Part shown: piece after piece, positions 8,817 through 16,682 of the stretch
Numbering within the stretch: position 1 is the first letter of the stretch
How the letters are laid out: each line of letters begins with the position of its first letter
IMG/VR virus record: IMGVR_UViG_3300021170_000060
Coordinates: 1-28,846 of that record
Length of the DNA stretch: 28,846 nucleotides
Strand: one strand, 5' to 3'
From: a virus
Position numbers and translations under genes: made by a program
Notes under the pieces: model-generated
Database searches by the model: none
What the model saw: the letters and a program-made list of their open reading frames with translations, nothing else
What the model was told of the DNA's origin: nothing

Positions 8817-9200
8817 CTAACCCGTTCCTTGAGGATTTACAGTACTAAATGTTGTAACAGAAACCTGGCCAGTAGTTGCACTCGTAACCTGCACCTGTCC
8901 AGAAATACCACGATTTGAAACCGAAGATATGAAACACTCCGCAGACACAACATCAGGGACAGTCAGCGCCGCAGTAACCAATTGCTGCTTTATGAATGAT
9001 AGAGGCTGATTGTGCCCAAATATCTGCGTCAGATAGGGGATACCCAGTGTCGTATCCAAGAAGCAGTCACCTAGAAAAGTCTGGATTGCACTAGCAGCAT
9101 CTTGCGCTAGAGAATACGGCGCTGACGCAACAGCTATATTATTGTTTGCGTCAAGTACGAGGTCCCAGTTCGTAAGGTCTAGCAAAAGAGTTTGGAACAT
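8817..9200 (-). CDS. Baseplate wedge subunit, gp25 / P2 gpW / Mu gp46-like (127 aa)
   Basis: A compact protein with the typical wedge-core pattern: DLVLDANNNIAVASAPYSLAQDAASAIQTFLGDCFLDTTLGIPY, then a region of two helices and strands (LSFIKQQLVTAALTVPDVVSAECF). This small protein joins baseplate J to the hub in simple contractile tails. The length is within the family range. The ATG directly follows the TAG of the spike gene upstream, indicating coupled translation. Order in the operon (spike, wedge core, J, DUF2612) is the canonical minimal-myophage order. Confidence 0.8.
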   Translation of the reverse strand: MFQTLLLDLTNWDLVLDANNNIAVASAPYSLAQDAASAIQTFLGDCFLDTTLGIPYLTQIFGHNQPLSFIKQQLVTAALTVPDVVSAECFISSVSNRGISGQVQVTSATTGQVSVTTFSTVNPQGTG

Positions 9201-9821
9201 CTAAGGCACCGTAACTGGTACACCGTTGATTTGAAGCGCCCCGGTGACAAAATTGACGAACCCTGGTCCTGTGATCATTTGGTTCCCACTAACGTCGGTC
9301 CAACTGATCCCAGACGTGCTCATGGTAATTGAATTGCCATTTAAGTCTACCAGTCTGACGCCCGTACTCGTAAAGATCAGATACTGATTGGGCGCAACAC
9401 TGAGGCAAGACCCTGCATAGATACCGTCTGCAATATCAAAACGTCGCAACGAACCGGGATTAGCACGTGCGAGCGTTGACTTTACATTGGAGATGTCACG
9501 GTCTGCAGCTACCACATAGCCAATATCATTGACTTGCGGGTCACAGATTATTGCATTTTGTCCACCTTGCACACGCGACCATGGTAACCCAAAAACAGTT
9601 CCATGCTTGAAAGAATTACCGTTTCCATCCAGCATATTGACAAGAGGAATTACATCCACCGTTCCGGCCGGGGCGGCACCCCCTCCATGGACAGCCTTGA
9701 CCTGGACGAGCTTTGTAGTCTCCATCCTGGCAATAATCTGCCTGATGATGAAGACCATCCTAGACAAGTCATCTGTCGTGTCATAAGGCGAGAGCTGACC
9801 GTAACCAAAGTTTGCGGTCAT
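9201..9821 (-). CDS. Baseplate spike / puncturing protein, Gp138-type or gpV-like (206 aa)
   Basis: The N-terminal ~110 residues resemble the OB-fold domain of Gp138/baseplate assembly protein V (VQVKAVHGG-AGTVDVIPLVNMLDGNG... GTVFGLPWSRVQGGQNAIICDPQVNDIGYVVAADRDI). The C-terminal half is short, polar and strand-rich (GVRLVDLNGNSITMSTSGISWTD), typical of a trimeric beta-helix needle. It would form the central spike under the hub. The ATG overlaps the hub gene stop as ATGA. No metal-binding HxH tip or PAAR motif is visible at the C-terminus, which ends GALQINGVPVTVP. Confidence 0.78.
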   Translation of the reverse strand: MTANFGYGQLSPYDTTDDLSRMVFIIRQIIARMETTKLVQVKAVHGGGAAPAGTVDVIPLVNMLDGNGNSFKHGTVFGLPWSRVQGGQNAIICDPQVNDIGYVVAADRDISNVKSTLARANPGSLRRFDIADGIYAGSCLSVAPNQYLIFTSTGVRLVDLNGNSITMSTSGISWTDVSGNQMITGPGFVNFVTGALQINGVPVTVP

Positions 9822-10783
9822 GAAGTGGGCGCACTAGGTATAGGGTAATTCGGATTGTAGCACCACATGCTGGACTCCCAAAGCCCCTTAGGGACAACCG
9901 AGTCCAAGGCATGGTCTAGCCGAAGGATGATCCATTGTCCCGTCGCCTTGGGCAACGAACTCTTGACATTGATCATTCCGCCAAAGCCAATTTGTGGATT
10001 GAATATCGCCTTGACCAGAATTCCATAAGCTGTATAAGAAGGGTACCCAATAAGCCCGGTGGTGGGCGAGAGCATAACGGTTGGAAGGCTTTTTCTGGAC
10101 TTCCCCCTAGGCCAGATAGCAAGAACCTGATTCCCTAGTGACCCTTGGACGACCGCAGCTTCTATATTCGCGTGAGCCGCAACGGCTCTATACTGATCCA
10201 CCCCAGACCCAACAAAATAGGAAGGAGGAAGCTTGACGTTGACGCCATTATTCTCAAAGCCGAGGTGCATCTGTGATGCTAGTCCCGACATGATCGTACC
10301 AACGTCGGTCGCTTGCGGGAAGCTGGAGGCAGGGAGAGGAATGACCGAATTCAATCCGTCAGTAAAACACTCAAAGTGCATCGGCACGTTAGGAGCCTGG
10401 TTGTAGTCTCCCGTAGCAGACATAACCGTCCCAACAAAGATAGTGCTCAGCCCGCTGACAGCATCCCCGGCTCTGATTGAAAGTGTGTTCTGTGGCACAA
10501 GTGAGAAGGCCAATCCAAGCGTTGAGAGCTCGTTAAGCAAGGAAGGCGTCAGACCCCAGACGTCTACCTGAGCTGTGGTTCCTAACGTCCCAACAGCCTG
10601 GACCCTTGCCGAAATCCGTGAACCCGAAAGTGTAACCGTGTTAGAGCCGTTGCCAAACTGATTTGGCTGATTGGTCTGTGGATTAGGCCCCAGCGTTATG
10701 TCAACTTCAAGCAGCTTCTGCGTAAAAGACTGCTTGGTCGGCGTCGGCGAAGTCGGGAAGATTGGATTAGCCACCTGGACCAT
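9818..10783 (-). CDS. Baseplate hub protein (gp27 / gpD-like position) (321 aa)
   Basis: Located between the plug-like gene and the spike, as expected for the hub that caps the tail tube. Sequence pattern fits a hub with two tube-like barrels: residues ~28-130 (VDITLGPN ... ISARVQAVGTLGTTAQVDVWGLT ... LSIRAGDAVSGLSTIFVGTVMSA) and 220-321 with a VMLSPTTGLIGYPSYTAYGILVKAIFNP stretch common to phage hub proteins. No lysozyme domain is fused. The ATG directly follows the TAG of the gene upstream. Hub assignment is from order and pattern and the exact family is not identified. Confidence 0.7.
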   Translation of the reverse strand: MVQVANPIFPTSPTPTKQSFTQKLLEVDITLGPNPQTNQPNQFGNGSNTVTLSGSRISARVQAVGTLGTTAQVDVWGLTPSLLNELSTLGLAFSLVPQNTLSIRAGDAVSGLSTIFVGTVMSATGDYNQAPNVPMHFECFTDGLNSVIPLPASSFPQATDVGTIMSGLASQMHLGFENNGVNVKLPPSYFVGSGVDQYRAVAAHANIEAAVVQGSLGNQVLAIWPRGKSRKSLPTVMLSPTTGLIGYPSYTAYGILVKAIFNPQIGFGGMINVKSSLPKATGQWIILRLDHALDSVVPKGLWESSMWCYNPNYPIPSAPTS

Positions 10784-11098
10784 CTAACTTGGCAACCCCG
10801 CAATGTCGGCCGCTTCCAAATATTGTAGCAAATACCGTGTACCAAGACCCGCATACACCGGATCGCTATTTCCCTGCGTATCCTGAAAAGCAAAATCACC
10901 AATGAAGCCAAAGTAGACATTACGCACGAGCCGGTTAGCATTCTCACAAATAACACCTTGAACGATAGGCGTATTCCCAACAAACAGATCAAAGAAGAGC
11001 CCGTAGGCATTCTGCACAAGATTGATCGTGCAGGCTTGATTTGCTAGCTGGACCTGTAAAGTTTGGTTGGGAAGGGGTTGTATCGGAACCGTCATCAT
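10784..11098 (-). CDS. Small baseplate protein, plug-like (104 aa)
   Basis: A 104-residue beta-rich protein (QVQLANQACTINLVQNAYGLFFDLFVGNTPIVQGVICENANRLV then YFGFIGDFAFQDTQGNSDPVY-GLGTRYLLQYLE). Small proteins of this pattern sit between the Dit-like/tape measure genes and the hub in minimal contractile tails and have been described as baseplate plug proteins in the cyanophage Pam3 type; I use that parallel with moderate confidence. Two tandem ATGs (11098 and 11095) overlap the upstream stop. No conserved catalytic residues are visible. Confidence 0.6.
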   Translation of the reverse strand: MMTVPIQPLPNQTLQVQLANQACTINLVQNAYGLFFDLFVGNTPIVQGVICENANRLVRNVYFGFIGDFAFQDTQGNSDPVYAGLGTRYLLQYLEAADIAGLPS

Positions 11099-11778
11099 TG
11101 GACGACTAGAGACCCCATAGGCGCAGAAGGGCCAGGCTGAGCATTCCCTAGTCCTACCTGACTTGCGTTCCCAGGCTGCTGTGTGTTACCAAAAGCCGCT
11201 GTCGATGTGATCCGAATCTCACTCAGCCAAATATCAACCATGATCAGACCCGCACCACGGTCTGCCTTACGAGCGTAGTCGTAGTGCGTAATATTAGCGT
11301 TGATGTAGGTCTCTTCAGGAGTGTAAATTGTATACAGGTTCAGAGAGTTTGCAGCAGTATCAACCTTATCTATTAGTGCTTGACGATTGACCAAGTTACC
11401 CCCTGCACAAACTCGCATTCTCCCTTCAAAGGGTGTCTGAACCTTGTCGTAACTCTGGAAGCCGCCTTGCTCGACCGGATAGTCACTCACCGTCCAGTCC
11501 CGCTTGAACTCGAAATCAACGACTGAGAACAGGTCCGAGATGTTCTGTCCTATAAGTAGCGAGCTGAACGTATTTAGCGCAGAGGCAAGAGATCCAAGTC
11601 CAAGAAGAGAAGCCAGTGAGCTTGCAATATACGGGGTTCCATTGGTGTTATAGATCCCCCACTGCGGCTGCAAGGCGCGGCTAATGATAAGAGCTGTATC
11701 AGCTATCAGTAATACTGGCGCAGCAGCACCATAGCTAGATAGCAGCGGAACGCCCAGAACATTAGGAACGTTTGGCAC
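11095..11778 (-). CDS. Dit-like baseplate/tail hub protein (227 aa)
   Basis: The N-terminal half is hydrophobic and Ala/Ser/Leu-rich (LLSSYGAAAPVLLIADTALII). The core (residues ~88-190) is FKRDWTVSDYPVEQGGFQSYDKVQTPFEGRMRVCAGG... ALIDKVDTAANSLNLYTIYTPEETYINANITHYDYARK, a pattern seen in Dit-like proteins that lie after the tape measure gene in myophage tail operons. These bridge tube end and baseplate. The start is GTG 11778, immediately after the tape measure stop, so it is probably translated by re-initiation. The C-terminal 30 residues are Gly/Pro/Gln-rich and likely flexible. Confidence 0.65.
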   Translation of the reverse strand: MPNVPNVLGVPLLSSYGAAAPVLLIADTALIISRALQPQWGIYNTNGTPYIASSLASLLGLGSLASALNTFSSLLIGQNISDLFSVVDFEFKRDWTVSDYPVEQGGFQSYDKVQTPFEGRMRVCAGGNLVNRQALIDKVDTAANSLNLYTIYTPEETYINANITHYDYARKADRGAGLIMVDIWLSEIRITSTAAFGNTQQPGNASQVGLGNAQPGPSAPMGSLVVQ

Positions 11779-13047
11779 TTATTGCGGTCCGCTGTTGAAC
11801 GGTATTGCATTGCTTTGGTGCATCGAAACCGCCCCTGGAAGGGCCTTAGCGAAACTAGCCGCGTCAGTCACTTTAGGTAGTACCAAATTGACGTTATTCA
11901 TATTGATTGCGGTTGAATGATCATTCGTTGTAGAACTACGAGACCGGTCGTTACGAACGTTTGAAACTGCTGCAGCGCCACGCGAACCAACAGGGAATGT
12001 TCCACTGCCGATCACCTGCCCACCTTCTAGGATCTGATACGACGTAGCTCCCGCTAAAGTCTCGATTCCACCACTACCACCACCACCTATTCTTGTTTTG
12101 TTAGCAGGCTCGGTTGATAATTGTGACGGACTAGGGCCGAATACAAGATCATGCAACCAGGTTAGTAATCCTTCTCTACCTTCCTCAGCAAGAGCGCCAA
12201 GATCGCTACTAGCTTTTTCAAAATCAATTTCTTTACCTCCTGGCTTTAACCATGAAGGTAGCAAAGCCGTTAACTTATCCATTGCAGGAATCAATGTATC
12301 CAAAAACACACGTGCAACGCCAGTAGTCGCATCTTCAAGTAACGCCAAGCTCGCTATAACTTTCTTAGAAGCAATACCAGTTTCTTCAGTTGTTAGAAAT
12401 GTCTTTTCGGCTGAATCACGATACTTCTTTGATCCATCCAAAAGCAAGTTGATCATATTCTGGTTCATGGCCGGTAAAGTGCGCAAAAGTGCTGAAAAAT
12501 CGGCCCGCTGGTCTGGCGTCTTTAATGTTGCTGCTTGTCGTTCTATGGTTTCCATAACCTTGAACGGGTTCATACGATCTTGCGGCGCTACGCCAAGACG
12601 AGTTAACGTTGCGAGCCAAGGTGCACCTTGTTGGGGGTTGAGCAAGAAATCCCGCATAGCCCCCACCAAAACCAGAATCGCCCCCCGCGCATCTTCAGTT
12701 GTACCTCCGGCCTGACGCATAGCACTTTGCCAGACGGCTAATTCATGAGTACTAGCTCCAAAAGAAAAAGAAAGTCGTTCAGTTGAGGCGTCTAAGTTGA
12801 TGACATGCCCAACAAGTTCTTTGAGTCCTCTACCCCCAGCAGCTAATGCAAAGAAACCTAGAAGCTCACGCTTGAGGGTAACAAAGAACTCGACCAGCTT
12901 CTTACCTTGTGCTTCAGTCTCCGTACCGGCTTTAGCGAGCTCTTCCTGAGTTTTCTTGAACGCGGCCATAGCCGCCTTCTGCGCTTCGTTAAATTTCGAC
13001 GCATCCATTCCCAAGACAACGACCAACTCGTCAATTGTCGTGGCCAT
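11779..13047 (-). CDS. Short tail tape measure protein (422 aa)
   Basis: Mostly helical with an N-terminal coiled segment (ASKFNEAQKAAMAAFKKTQEELAKAGTE), a hydrophobic patch (ELLGFFALAAGGRGLKELVGHVINL, residues ~59-83), and a C-terminal polar, Gly/Ser-rich region. The position directly after the two chaperone frames identifies it as the tape measure that sets tail length and helps DNA entry. At the usual ~1.5 angstrom per residue, 422 residues would give a tail of roughly 60 nm, which is short for a myovirus. ATG 13047 has AGGA about 9 nt upstream and lies 17 nt inside the chaperone frame ending at 13031. No lysozyme or peptidase domain is seen. Confidence 0.85.
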   Translation of the reverse strand: MATTIDELVVVLGMDASKFNEAQKAAMAAFKKTQEELAKAGTETEAQGKKLVEFFVTLKRELLGFFALAAGGRGLKELVGHVINLDASTERLSFSFGASTHELAVWQSAMRQAGGTTEDARGAILVLVGAMRDFLLNPQQGAPWLATLTRLGVAPQDRMNPFKVMETIERQAATLKTPDQRADFSALLRTLPAMNQNMINLLLDGSKKYRDSAEKTFLTTEETGIASKKVIASLALLEDATTGVARVFLDTLIPAMDKLTALLPSWLKPGGKEIDFEKASSDLGALAEEGREGLLTWLHDLVFGPSPSQLSTEPANKTRIGGGGSGGIETLAGATSYQILEGGQVIGSGTFPVGSRGAAAVSNVRNDRSRSSTTNDHSTAINMNNVNLVLPKVTDAASFAKALPGAVSMHQSNAIPFNSGPQ

Positions 13048-13674
13048 TGGGGTCTTTCCTAGCCAATTGGCGCTGGTTGTGTGCGTCTATCATAATCACT
13101 TCGATAAGGTCCCAAAGATCTTCCAACCCTAGCACCGTCGAGAGCGGCCCAGCAAGTGATTTATCGTGAGACAACAACATCCCTATTGTAGGGGGGACGT
13201 TTGGATACTCGAGGAAGTCGGCGGTGTCGTCACTGTGAATATCAACCGCCAGAGGGACTCTGCTAACGAAAAATTTGTATGGATGCGCAACACCTCCGAG
13301 CGCAACCACAGCCGTGTCTGAACTTCCTCGATATCATCTTCACTAACAAGGGTAGAGGCAACTTCTGGATGATTGGAATCACGCACCAACTGAACGCAAG
13401 TCATCATCTCGTCAAGAAGCTCATCAATAACCTTAGGGTCGATGTCCGCCCGTAGAAAAGCATTGATCACTGCGAGGGTGATACCAACCATACCAAGCTG
13501 GGCAACGTTTTCCGAAACACCAGAACCGCTACCCTTGAGAGCGATGAACATGCGGAGAGCCCACTTCTCGGCTCTCGTAGCAGACATCTCCGTGATCAGA
13601 AATACTTTGCCGGAATCTCTATTACCAGCCCAGGTGTCACCAGTTGGAACTGAAACTCTTTCACTCTTACGCAA
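13031..13674 (-). CDS. Tail assembly chaperone frameshift product (gpGT-like, 214 aa)
   Basis: Predicted fusion made when ribosomes slip -1 at the heptamer A AAT TTT (13276-13270). The first 135 residues come from the frame starting at 13674, ending HTNF. Reading then continues in the -1 frame as FVSRVPLAVD and adds 79 residues to a TGA at 13031-13033. The second frame has only GTG 13309 as a possible own start and I see no ribosome binding site there, which favours frameshifting. Lambda G/GT and most tailed phages use the same arrangement just before the tape measure gene. The fusion would recruit tail tube subunits to the tape measure protein. Confidence 0.75.
13183..13674 (-). CDS. Tail assembly chaperone, main product (gpG-like, 163 aa)
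   Basis: Starts at TTG 13674, 5 nt downstream of a perfect AGGAGG, so the unusual start codon is well supported. Residues ~1-40 are polar with beta character (KVFLITEMSATRAEKWALR), and the middle is helical (VIDELLDEMMTCVQLVRD). The position between tail tube and tape measure, and the -1 extension frame, identify it as the abundant chaperone form. Unshifted reading ends at a TAG (13183-13185), 28 codons after the slip site. The C-terminal tail of this form (TTPPTSSSIQTSPLQ) has low complexity, as expected where the sequence is constrained by the other frame. Confidence 0.8.
   Translation of the reverse strand: MRKSERVSVPTGDTWAGNRDSGKVFLITEMSATRAEKWALRMFIALKGSGSGVSENVAQLGMVGITLAVINAFLRADIDPKVIDELLDEMMTCVQLVRDSNHPEVASTLVSEDDIEEVQTRLWLRSEVLRIHTNFSLAESLWRLIFTVTTPPTSSSIQTSPLQ
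13270..13276 (-). promoter_or_regulatory. Programmed -1 ribosomal frameshift slippery heptamer A AAT TTT
   Basis: In the frame starting at 13674 the codons read ACA AAT TTT TCG. The underlying heptamer is A AAT TTT, which fits the X XXY YYZ rule with both tRNAs able to re-pair after a -1 shift. The next codon is then TTC in the frame that stays open to 13031. An alternative weaker site is the run of six C at 13191-13196, six nucleotides before the stop of the 0 frame, which also allows a -1 shift. Confidence 0.7.
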
Positions 13675-13689
13675 ACAGACCTCCTGGGA

Positions 13690-14121
13690 TTACGCTGGAG
13701 CCGGAGCAATGGATTGCCAAGTCACCTCATAACGCCGAGGCTGCAGAACCCTTTTGGCTCCAGGAGCAGGCTTGTAACCCGTCAGGAAGCCATTGATCAT
13801 GGAGAACTTAGTTGCAAGTCCAGGCAGCTTGATCAAGCCTGAGGCAGCATAGATATCTTTTGCCGCCTGCATCTGTGTCCACCACGTATCGAAGATACCG
13901 TTCGAAGCCGAGTCCGCCTGAAGGATGATCTCCTGGGGGATCTGGACATAGACGAAACCCGCTGAAAGCACACCATCAACCCCCATCATGACTTCCACCG
14001 ACTTGATTTGTGGAATGTCATACACATCATCCACAGCAAAGCCCTGCAGCTGCTGTGGGATTGGGAAGAGCGGCGGAATGGTTAGAGTCAGGACTACGCC
14101 AGCCCCAGTTATAGATGCCAT
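13690..14121 (-). CDS. Tail tube protein (143 aa)
   Basis: Sits directly between the sheath gene and the chaperone frames, the standard place of the myophage tube subunit. The sequence has a tube-like mix of strands and one helix: ITGAGVVLTLTIPPLFPIPQQLQGFAVDDVYDIPQIKSVEVMMGVDGVLSAGFVYVQIPQEIILQAD, then a helix with WWTQMQAAKDIYAASGLIKLP. Length is typical of tube proteins. ATG 14121 has GGAG 7 nt upstream. It would form stacked hexamers inside the sheath. The precise family is not recognised. Confidence 0.75.
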   Translation of the reverse strand: MASITGAGVVLTLTIPPLFPIPQQLQGFAVDDVYDIPQIKSVEVMMGVDGVLSAGFVYVQIPQEIILQADSASNGIFDTWWTQMQAAKDIYAASGLIKLPGLATKFSMINGFLTGYKPAPGAKRVLQPRRYEVTWQSIAPAPA

Positions 14122-14148
14122 GAGGAAGCTCCAACCTCTAAGAGGGAA

Positions 14149-15936
14149 TCACTGTAAGGCGACGCTGGAAAGCGCAAGTGACTGTATCGAGCCACGGTCT
14201 AGATACCAGAATGTGCAAGGTGGTGTAGTCCGCGAAGCTCTCGCTGTGGACGCAGCCTGCAGGATCTGAAGATAGTATCCCTGGGTCTGTAGCGTTGTCG
14301 CGATGTTCGCCCCCGCTTGGGCGCTCACGGCCGCGATTTGCGAAGCTGAGATCGTTCCGGGTGCGAAGGCACCAAAGTTCAGCCCCGCCGCGATTTGTGG
14401 TTGCAAGGCAGATTCAATCAGCGCCGCACCAGAAGTCGTATACGGGATGGACTTGGCATTGTTCTGCAGATTCAGGAGCGCGATCTGGAAGCCATTATTG
14501 AGCCAAATCTGGTTGATGTAGCTATCAAACCAGGTGAAGGCTCCCGTCACAGTTCCGCGCTGAAGCCAGTTGAAGTTCTGGTTGGCCGCACCAACAGCAC
14601 CAAAGTAGTTGTAGCCATTGCCGAAGCTACCAGCAACACGCGGGTCTCCACCAAGGTTGATTGCCGTAGTAGGGTCGGTCACATCCGCAACAAGACCAGG
14701 CTGGTTACGGAAGGCGAAGGTAGTACGGCCATTAGTCTGCGTAAAGTCGATCGAAGCCGCCGCACCGCAGACAAACGCGGCCATATTGAGATCTGTAAGT
14801 TCGGAGATCACAAACGTACCTGAGTCTCCATTGCCCGCTAAAACCTGCCCAAGACTTGCAGTGGCCGGCACCGTTGACCGGGGTGAAGCGTCTGTGTCCC
14901 AACAGACATAGGCATAGCGGTTATTCTGCCCGTTCTTCCAGGCGGCGAAGGCCTGCTTCACTGTGTTACCTGAACCACCGTCAGGGTCGAAAGCGGTCAT
15001 GAACGTGACCCAATTCGTGGTCAGCGTGATGATATTGTTCATGAACGTAGCGGGGACGGCGGCTCCTGTCCCCTGGGACAAGACTGCACCAGTTGCAAGC
15101 GTAAGCAGCAAGTTAGTAGCCAGCGCCCCAGAGCCAAACGTGATTGTGGAGCCACTCCCCGTCGTAGAGGAGGCTATCGTAAAGGCTCCAGAGACACTGT
15201 CGTAGGTTACCGCTGGCGCGAAGGCTGTCATCGCCGCGCTGAGGGCGCTTTGCGAGGTATTGACCTGATAAGTCCCTGTTCCCCCTGCAGCGCCCGTGAG
15301 CTGTGATACGATGTAGGTCCCTAGGGTTACCCCCGTCCCCTGGATGACCTGCCCTACGCCTAGAGTACCCGAAGCTAGGGCTGTGACAGTCAGGGTGGTT
15401 CCAGCCCCTCCGCCCGTACCCGAAGCCCCGATCGACCCCGTCAGGGTCGCGGCCTGAGCGCCCTGGATCAACAGACCGTTGTTGATGATCTGAGCCACAT
15501 TGGAGAACGAGGTCGCAGAAGCCAGACTGATGGAAGCGGTCGTCAACGAACCATTGATCGTGAGCCCTAGATTGCCTGAATACCCCTGCAACGTGGCGAG
15601 CGGTAAGGCCGAGATGTTACCGCCCCGTAGGTACGCCGCGACAGAAGCTGTATTATATTGCGCGAATAGGAGAGTAGCTGGCAACTTATTCGAATTGGTA
15701 AACCCACCAAAGTATCCAGATCCCTTTCCAAGGCCTCCCCCCGCAATAATCGCTTCTTGCGAAGTTGCGCCAAAGAAGCTGGAGACGGCAAGGACAGACG
15801 AGAAGCTCGCGACCGTTCCAATAGGAACACGCGTATTGTTCGTGAGTACAAGCGCGGTGATATCTAGCGCCGTACCGCCCACGCTAAGGACAGAGGGCGT
15901 GACTTGAGCGAAAAGATTTGCAGGAATGCTAGACAT
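14149..15936 (-). CDS. Tail sheath protein, DUF3383-like, with inserted beta module (595 aa)
   Basis: The contractile outer tail protein. N-terminal LTNNTRVPIGTVASFSSVLAVSSFFGATSQEA and KLPATLLFAQYNTASVAAYLRGG match the DUF3383 sheath pattern, and the region from residue ~245 (VTYDSVSGAFTIAS...) continues it. The C-terminal ~80 residues (INQIWLNNGFQIALLNLQNNAKSIPYT... IALQPQIAAGLNFG) contain the handshake/polymerisation part. Between about residues 165 and 237 a Gly/Thr-rich module is inserted that also occurs in baseplate J and the tail terminator gene. AAGGAG lies 8 nt before ATG 15936. The sheath is evidence for a myovirus. Confidence 0.87.
   Translation of the reverse strand: MSSIPANLFAQVTPSVLSVGGTALDITALVLTNNTRVPIGTVASFSSVLAVSSFFGATSQEAIIAGGGLGKGSGYFGGFTNSNKLPATLLFAQYNTASVAAYLRGGNISALPLATLQGYSGNLGLTINGSLTTASISLASATSFSNVAQIINNGLLIQGAQAATLTGSIGASGTGGGAGTTLTVTALASGTLGVGQVIQGTGVTLGTYIVSQLTGAAGGTGTYQVNTSQSALSAAMTAFAPAVTYDSVSGAFTIASSTTGSGSTITFGSGALATNLLLTLATGAVLSQGTGAAVPATFMNNIITLTTNWVTFMTAFDPDGGSGNTVKQAFAAWKNGQNNRYAYVCWDTDASPRSTVPATASLGQVLAGNGDSGTFVISELTDLNMAAFVCGAAASIDFTQTNGRTTFAFRNQPGLVADVTDPTTAINLGGDPRVAGSFGNGYNYFGAVGAANQNFNWLQRGTVTGAFTWFDSYINQIWLNNGFQIALLNLQNNAKSIPYTTSGAALIESALQPQIAAGLNFGAFAPGTISASQIAAVSAQAGANIATTLQTQGYYLQILQAASTARASRTTPPCTFWYLDRGSIQSLALSSVALQ
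15226..15444 (-). repeat. Gly/Thr-rich beta module, copy in tail sheath
   Basis: Encodes about residues 165-237 of the sheath, with the pattern LTVTALASGTLGVGQVI, G.GVTLGTYIVSQL and GGTGTYQVNTSQS. It is the same protein module as the copies at 7465-7644, 7279-7458 and 16296-16481, but divergent at the DNA level. Likely a surface-exposed decoration domain inserted in a loop. Confidence 0.75.
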
Positions 15937-15977
15937 TCCGTTCTCCTTCAGCCTTCTAGAGGCCGGCTAACTTTTGG

Positions 15978-16682
15978 TCAGGGAACGCGGATGAGTGTGA
16001 CAGAAACAATATCGGCAAATTGCTGCGAAATCGAAACCACCTGATTCGCCTGCATGCAGGCTTCTACGATCCAGCGATCTTCCATCTGCTCCTGGTCTGA
16101 GATGAAAACCACCTGCTTAGGATCGTCTGCGTATAGAGGTGTAACATCAAACCCAGAAGTCGCAAATTGATTGAGCGCGTAAGAATCACGAAACGTAGTA
16201 CTGATAATGGAAGCGTTATCAGAACTATTTGGACCATGGCAGTCCAACTGTATGGTCCACTCCGTTGGTTGCATTAATGCCTGCAAGCCTGCTGCCATGA
16301 TCTGGCTAGGCGTTGCAGCGGTTCCGTTAAGCTGGTAGTTCCCCGGACCCCCTGTGCCCCCTGCCGAAGCAACAATGGTGAGCGTACCTGAAAGCCCGAT
16401 GCCGAAGACCTGAGCCCCAACCGAAATCTTCCCGATGCTTATGGAATTGACGGTGAGAATATTACCGGCGATGGAAGCGTTGAATAAGCAGTCCGCAAAA
16501 CTGTCTACATTAGTCTCAAGGCGCTCTTGCCGCAGCGGCGTCATCATTACGAAGTCAGCACCAACGGGTTCAGCAACCCGGTTGACCTGAGAACGCAGAA
16601 CGTCAACGCCAGGGGGGAGAACACTCAGAAGATAGCTACGTAACACCGTGAAGATATTGGACTGATTCGGACTGACGATCAA
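15978..16682 (-). CDS. Tail terminator / neck protein, LIC_12616 (gp12-like) family (234 aa)
   Basis: N-terminal FTVLRSYLLSVLPPGVDVLRSQVNRVAEPVGADFVMMTPLRQERLETNVD (residues ~11-60) is the signature of this neck/terminator family. The C-terminal half resumes it with WTIQLDCHGPNSSDNASIISTTFRD and VEACMQANQVVSISQQFAD. The middle carries one of the shared Gly/Thr modules. It would cap the tail tube and sheath at the head-proximal end. The start codon is a TTG (16682) that overlaps the upstream stop as TTGA. No clear ribosome binding site is present, so translation probably depends on coupling. Directly upstream of the sheath gene. Confidence 0.82.
   Translation of the reverse strand: MIVSPNQSNIFTVLRSYLLSVLPPGVDVLRSQVNRVAEPVGADFVMMTPLRQERLETNVDSFADCLFNASIAGNILTVNSISIGKISVGAQVFGIGLSGTLTIVASAGGTGGPGNYQLNGTAATPSQIMAAGLQALMQPTEWTIQLDCHGPNSSDNASIISTTFRDSYALNQFATSGFDVTPLYADDPKQVVFISDQEQMEDRWIVEACMQANQVVSISQQFADIVSVTLIRVP
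16296..16481 (-). repeat. Gly/Thr-rich beta module, copy in tail terminator protein
   Basis: Encodes about residues 68-129 of the 234-aa protein: AGNILTVNSISIGKISVGAQV, GIGLSGTLTIVASAGG, GGPGNYQLNGTA. It is the most diverged copy, but the order of short motifs is the same. Confidence 0.62.

Noticed and set aside
13031-13309. Independent 92-aa gene from GTG 13309
   Set aside because: No ribosome binding site, large overlap with the chaperone gene, and the -1 relation with a slippery heptamer fit a frameshift extension better.
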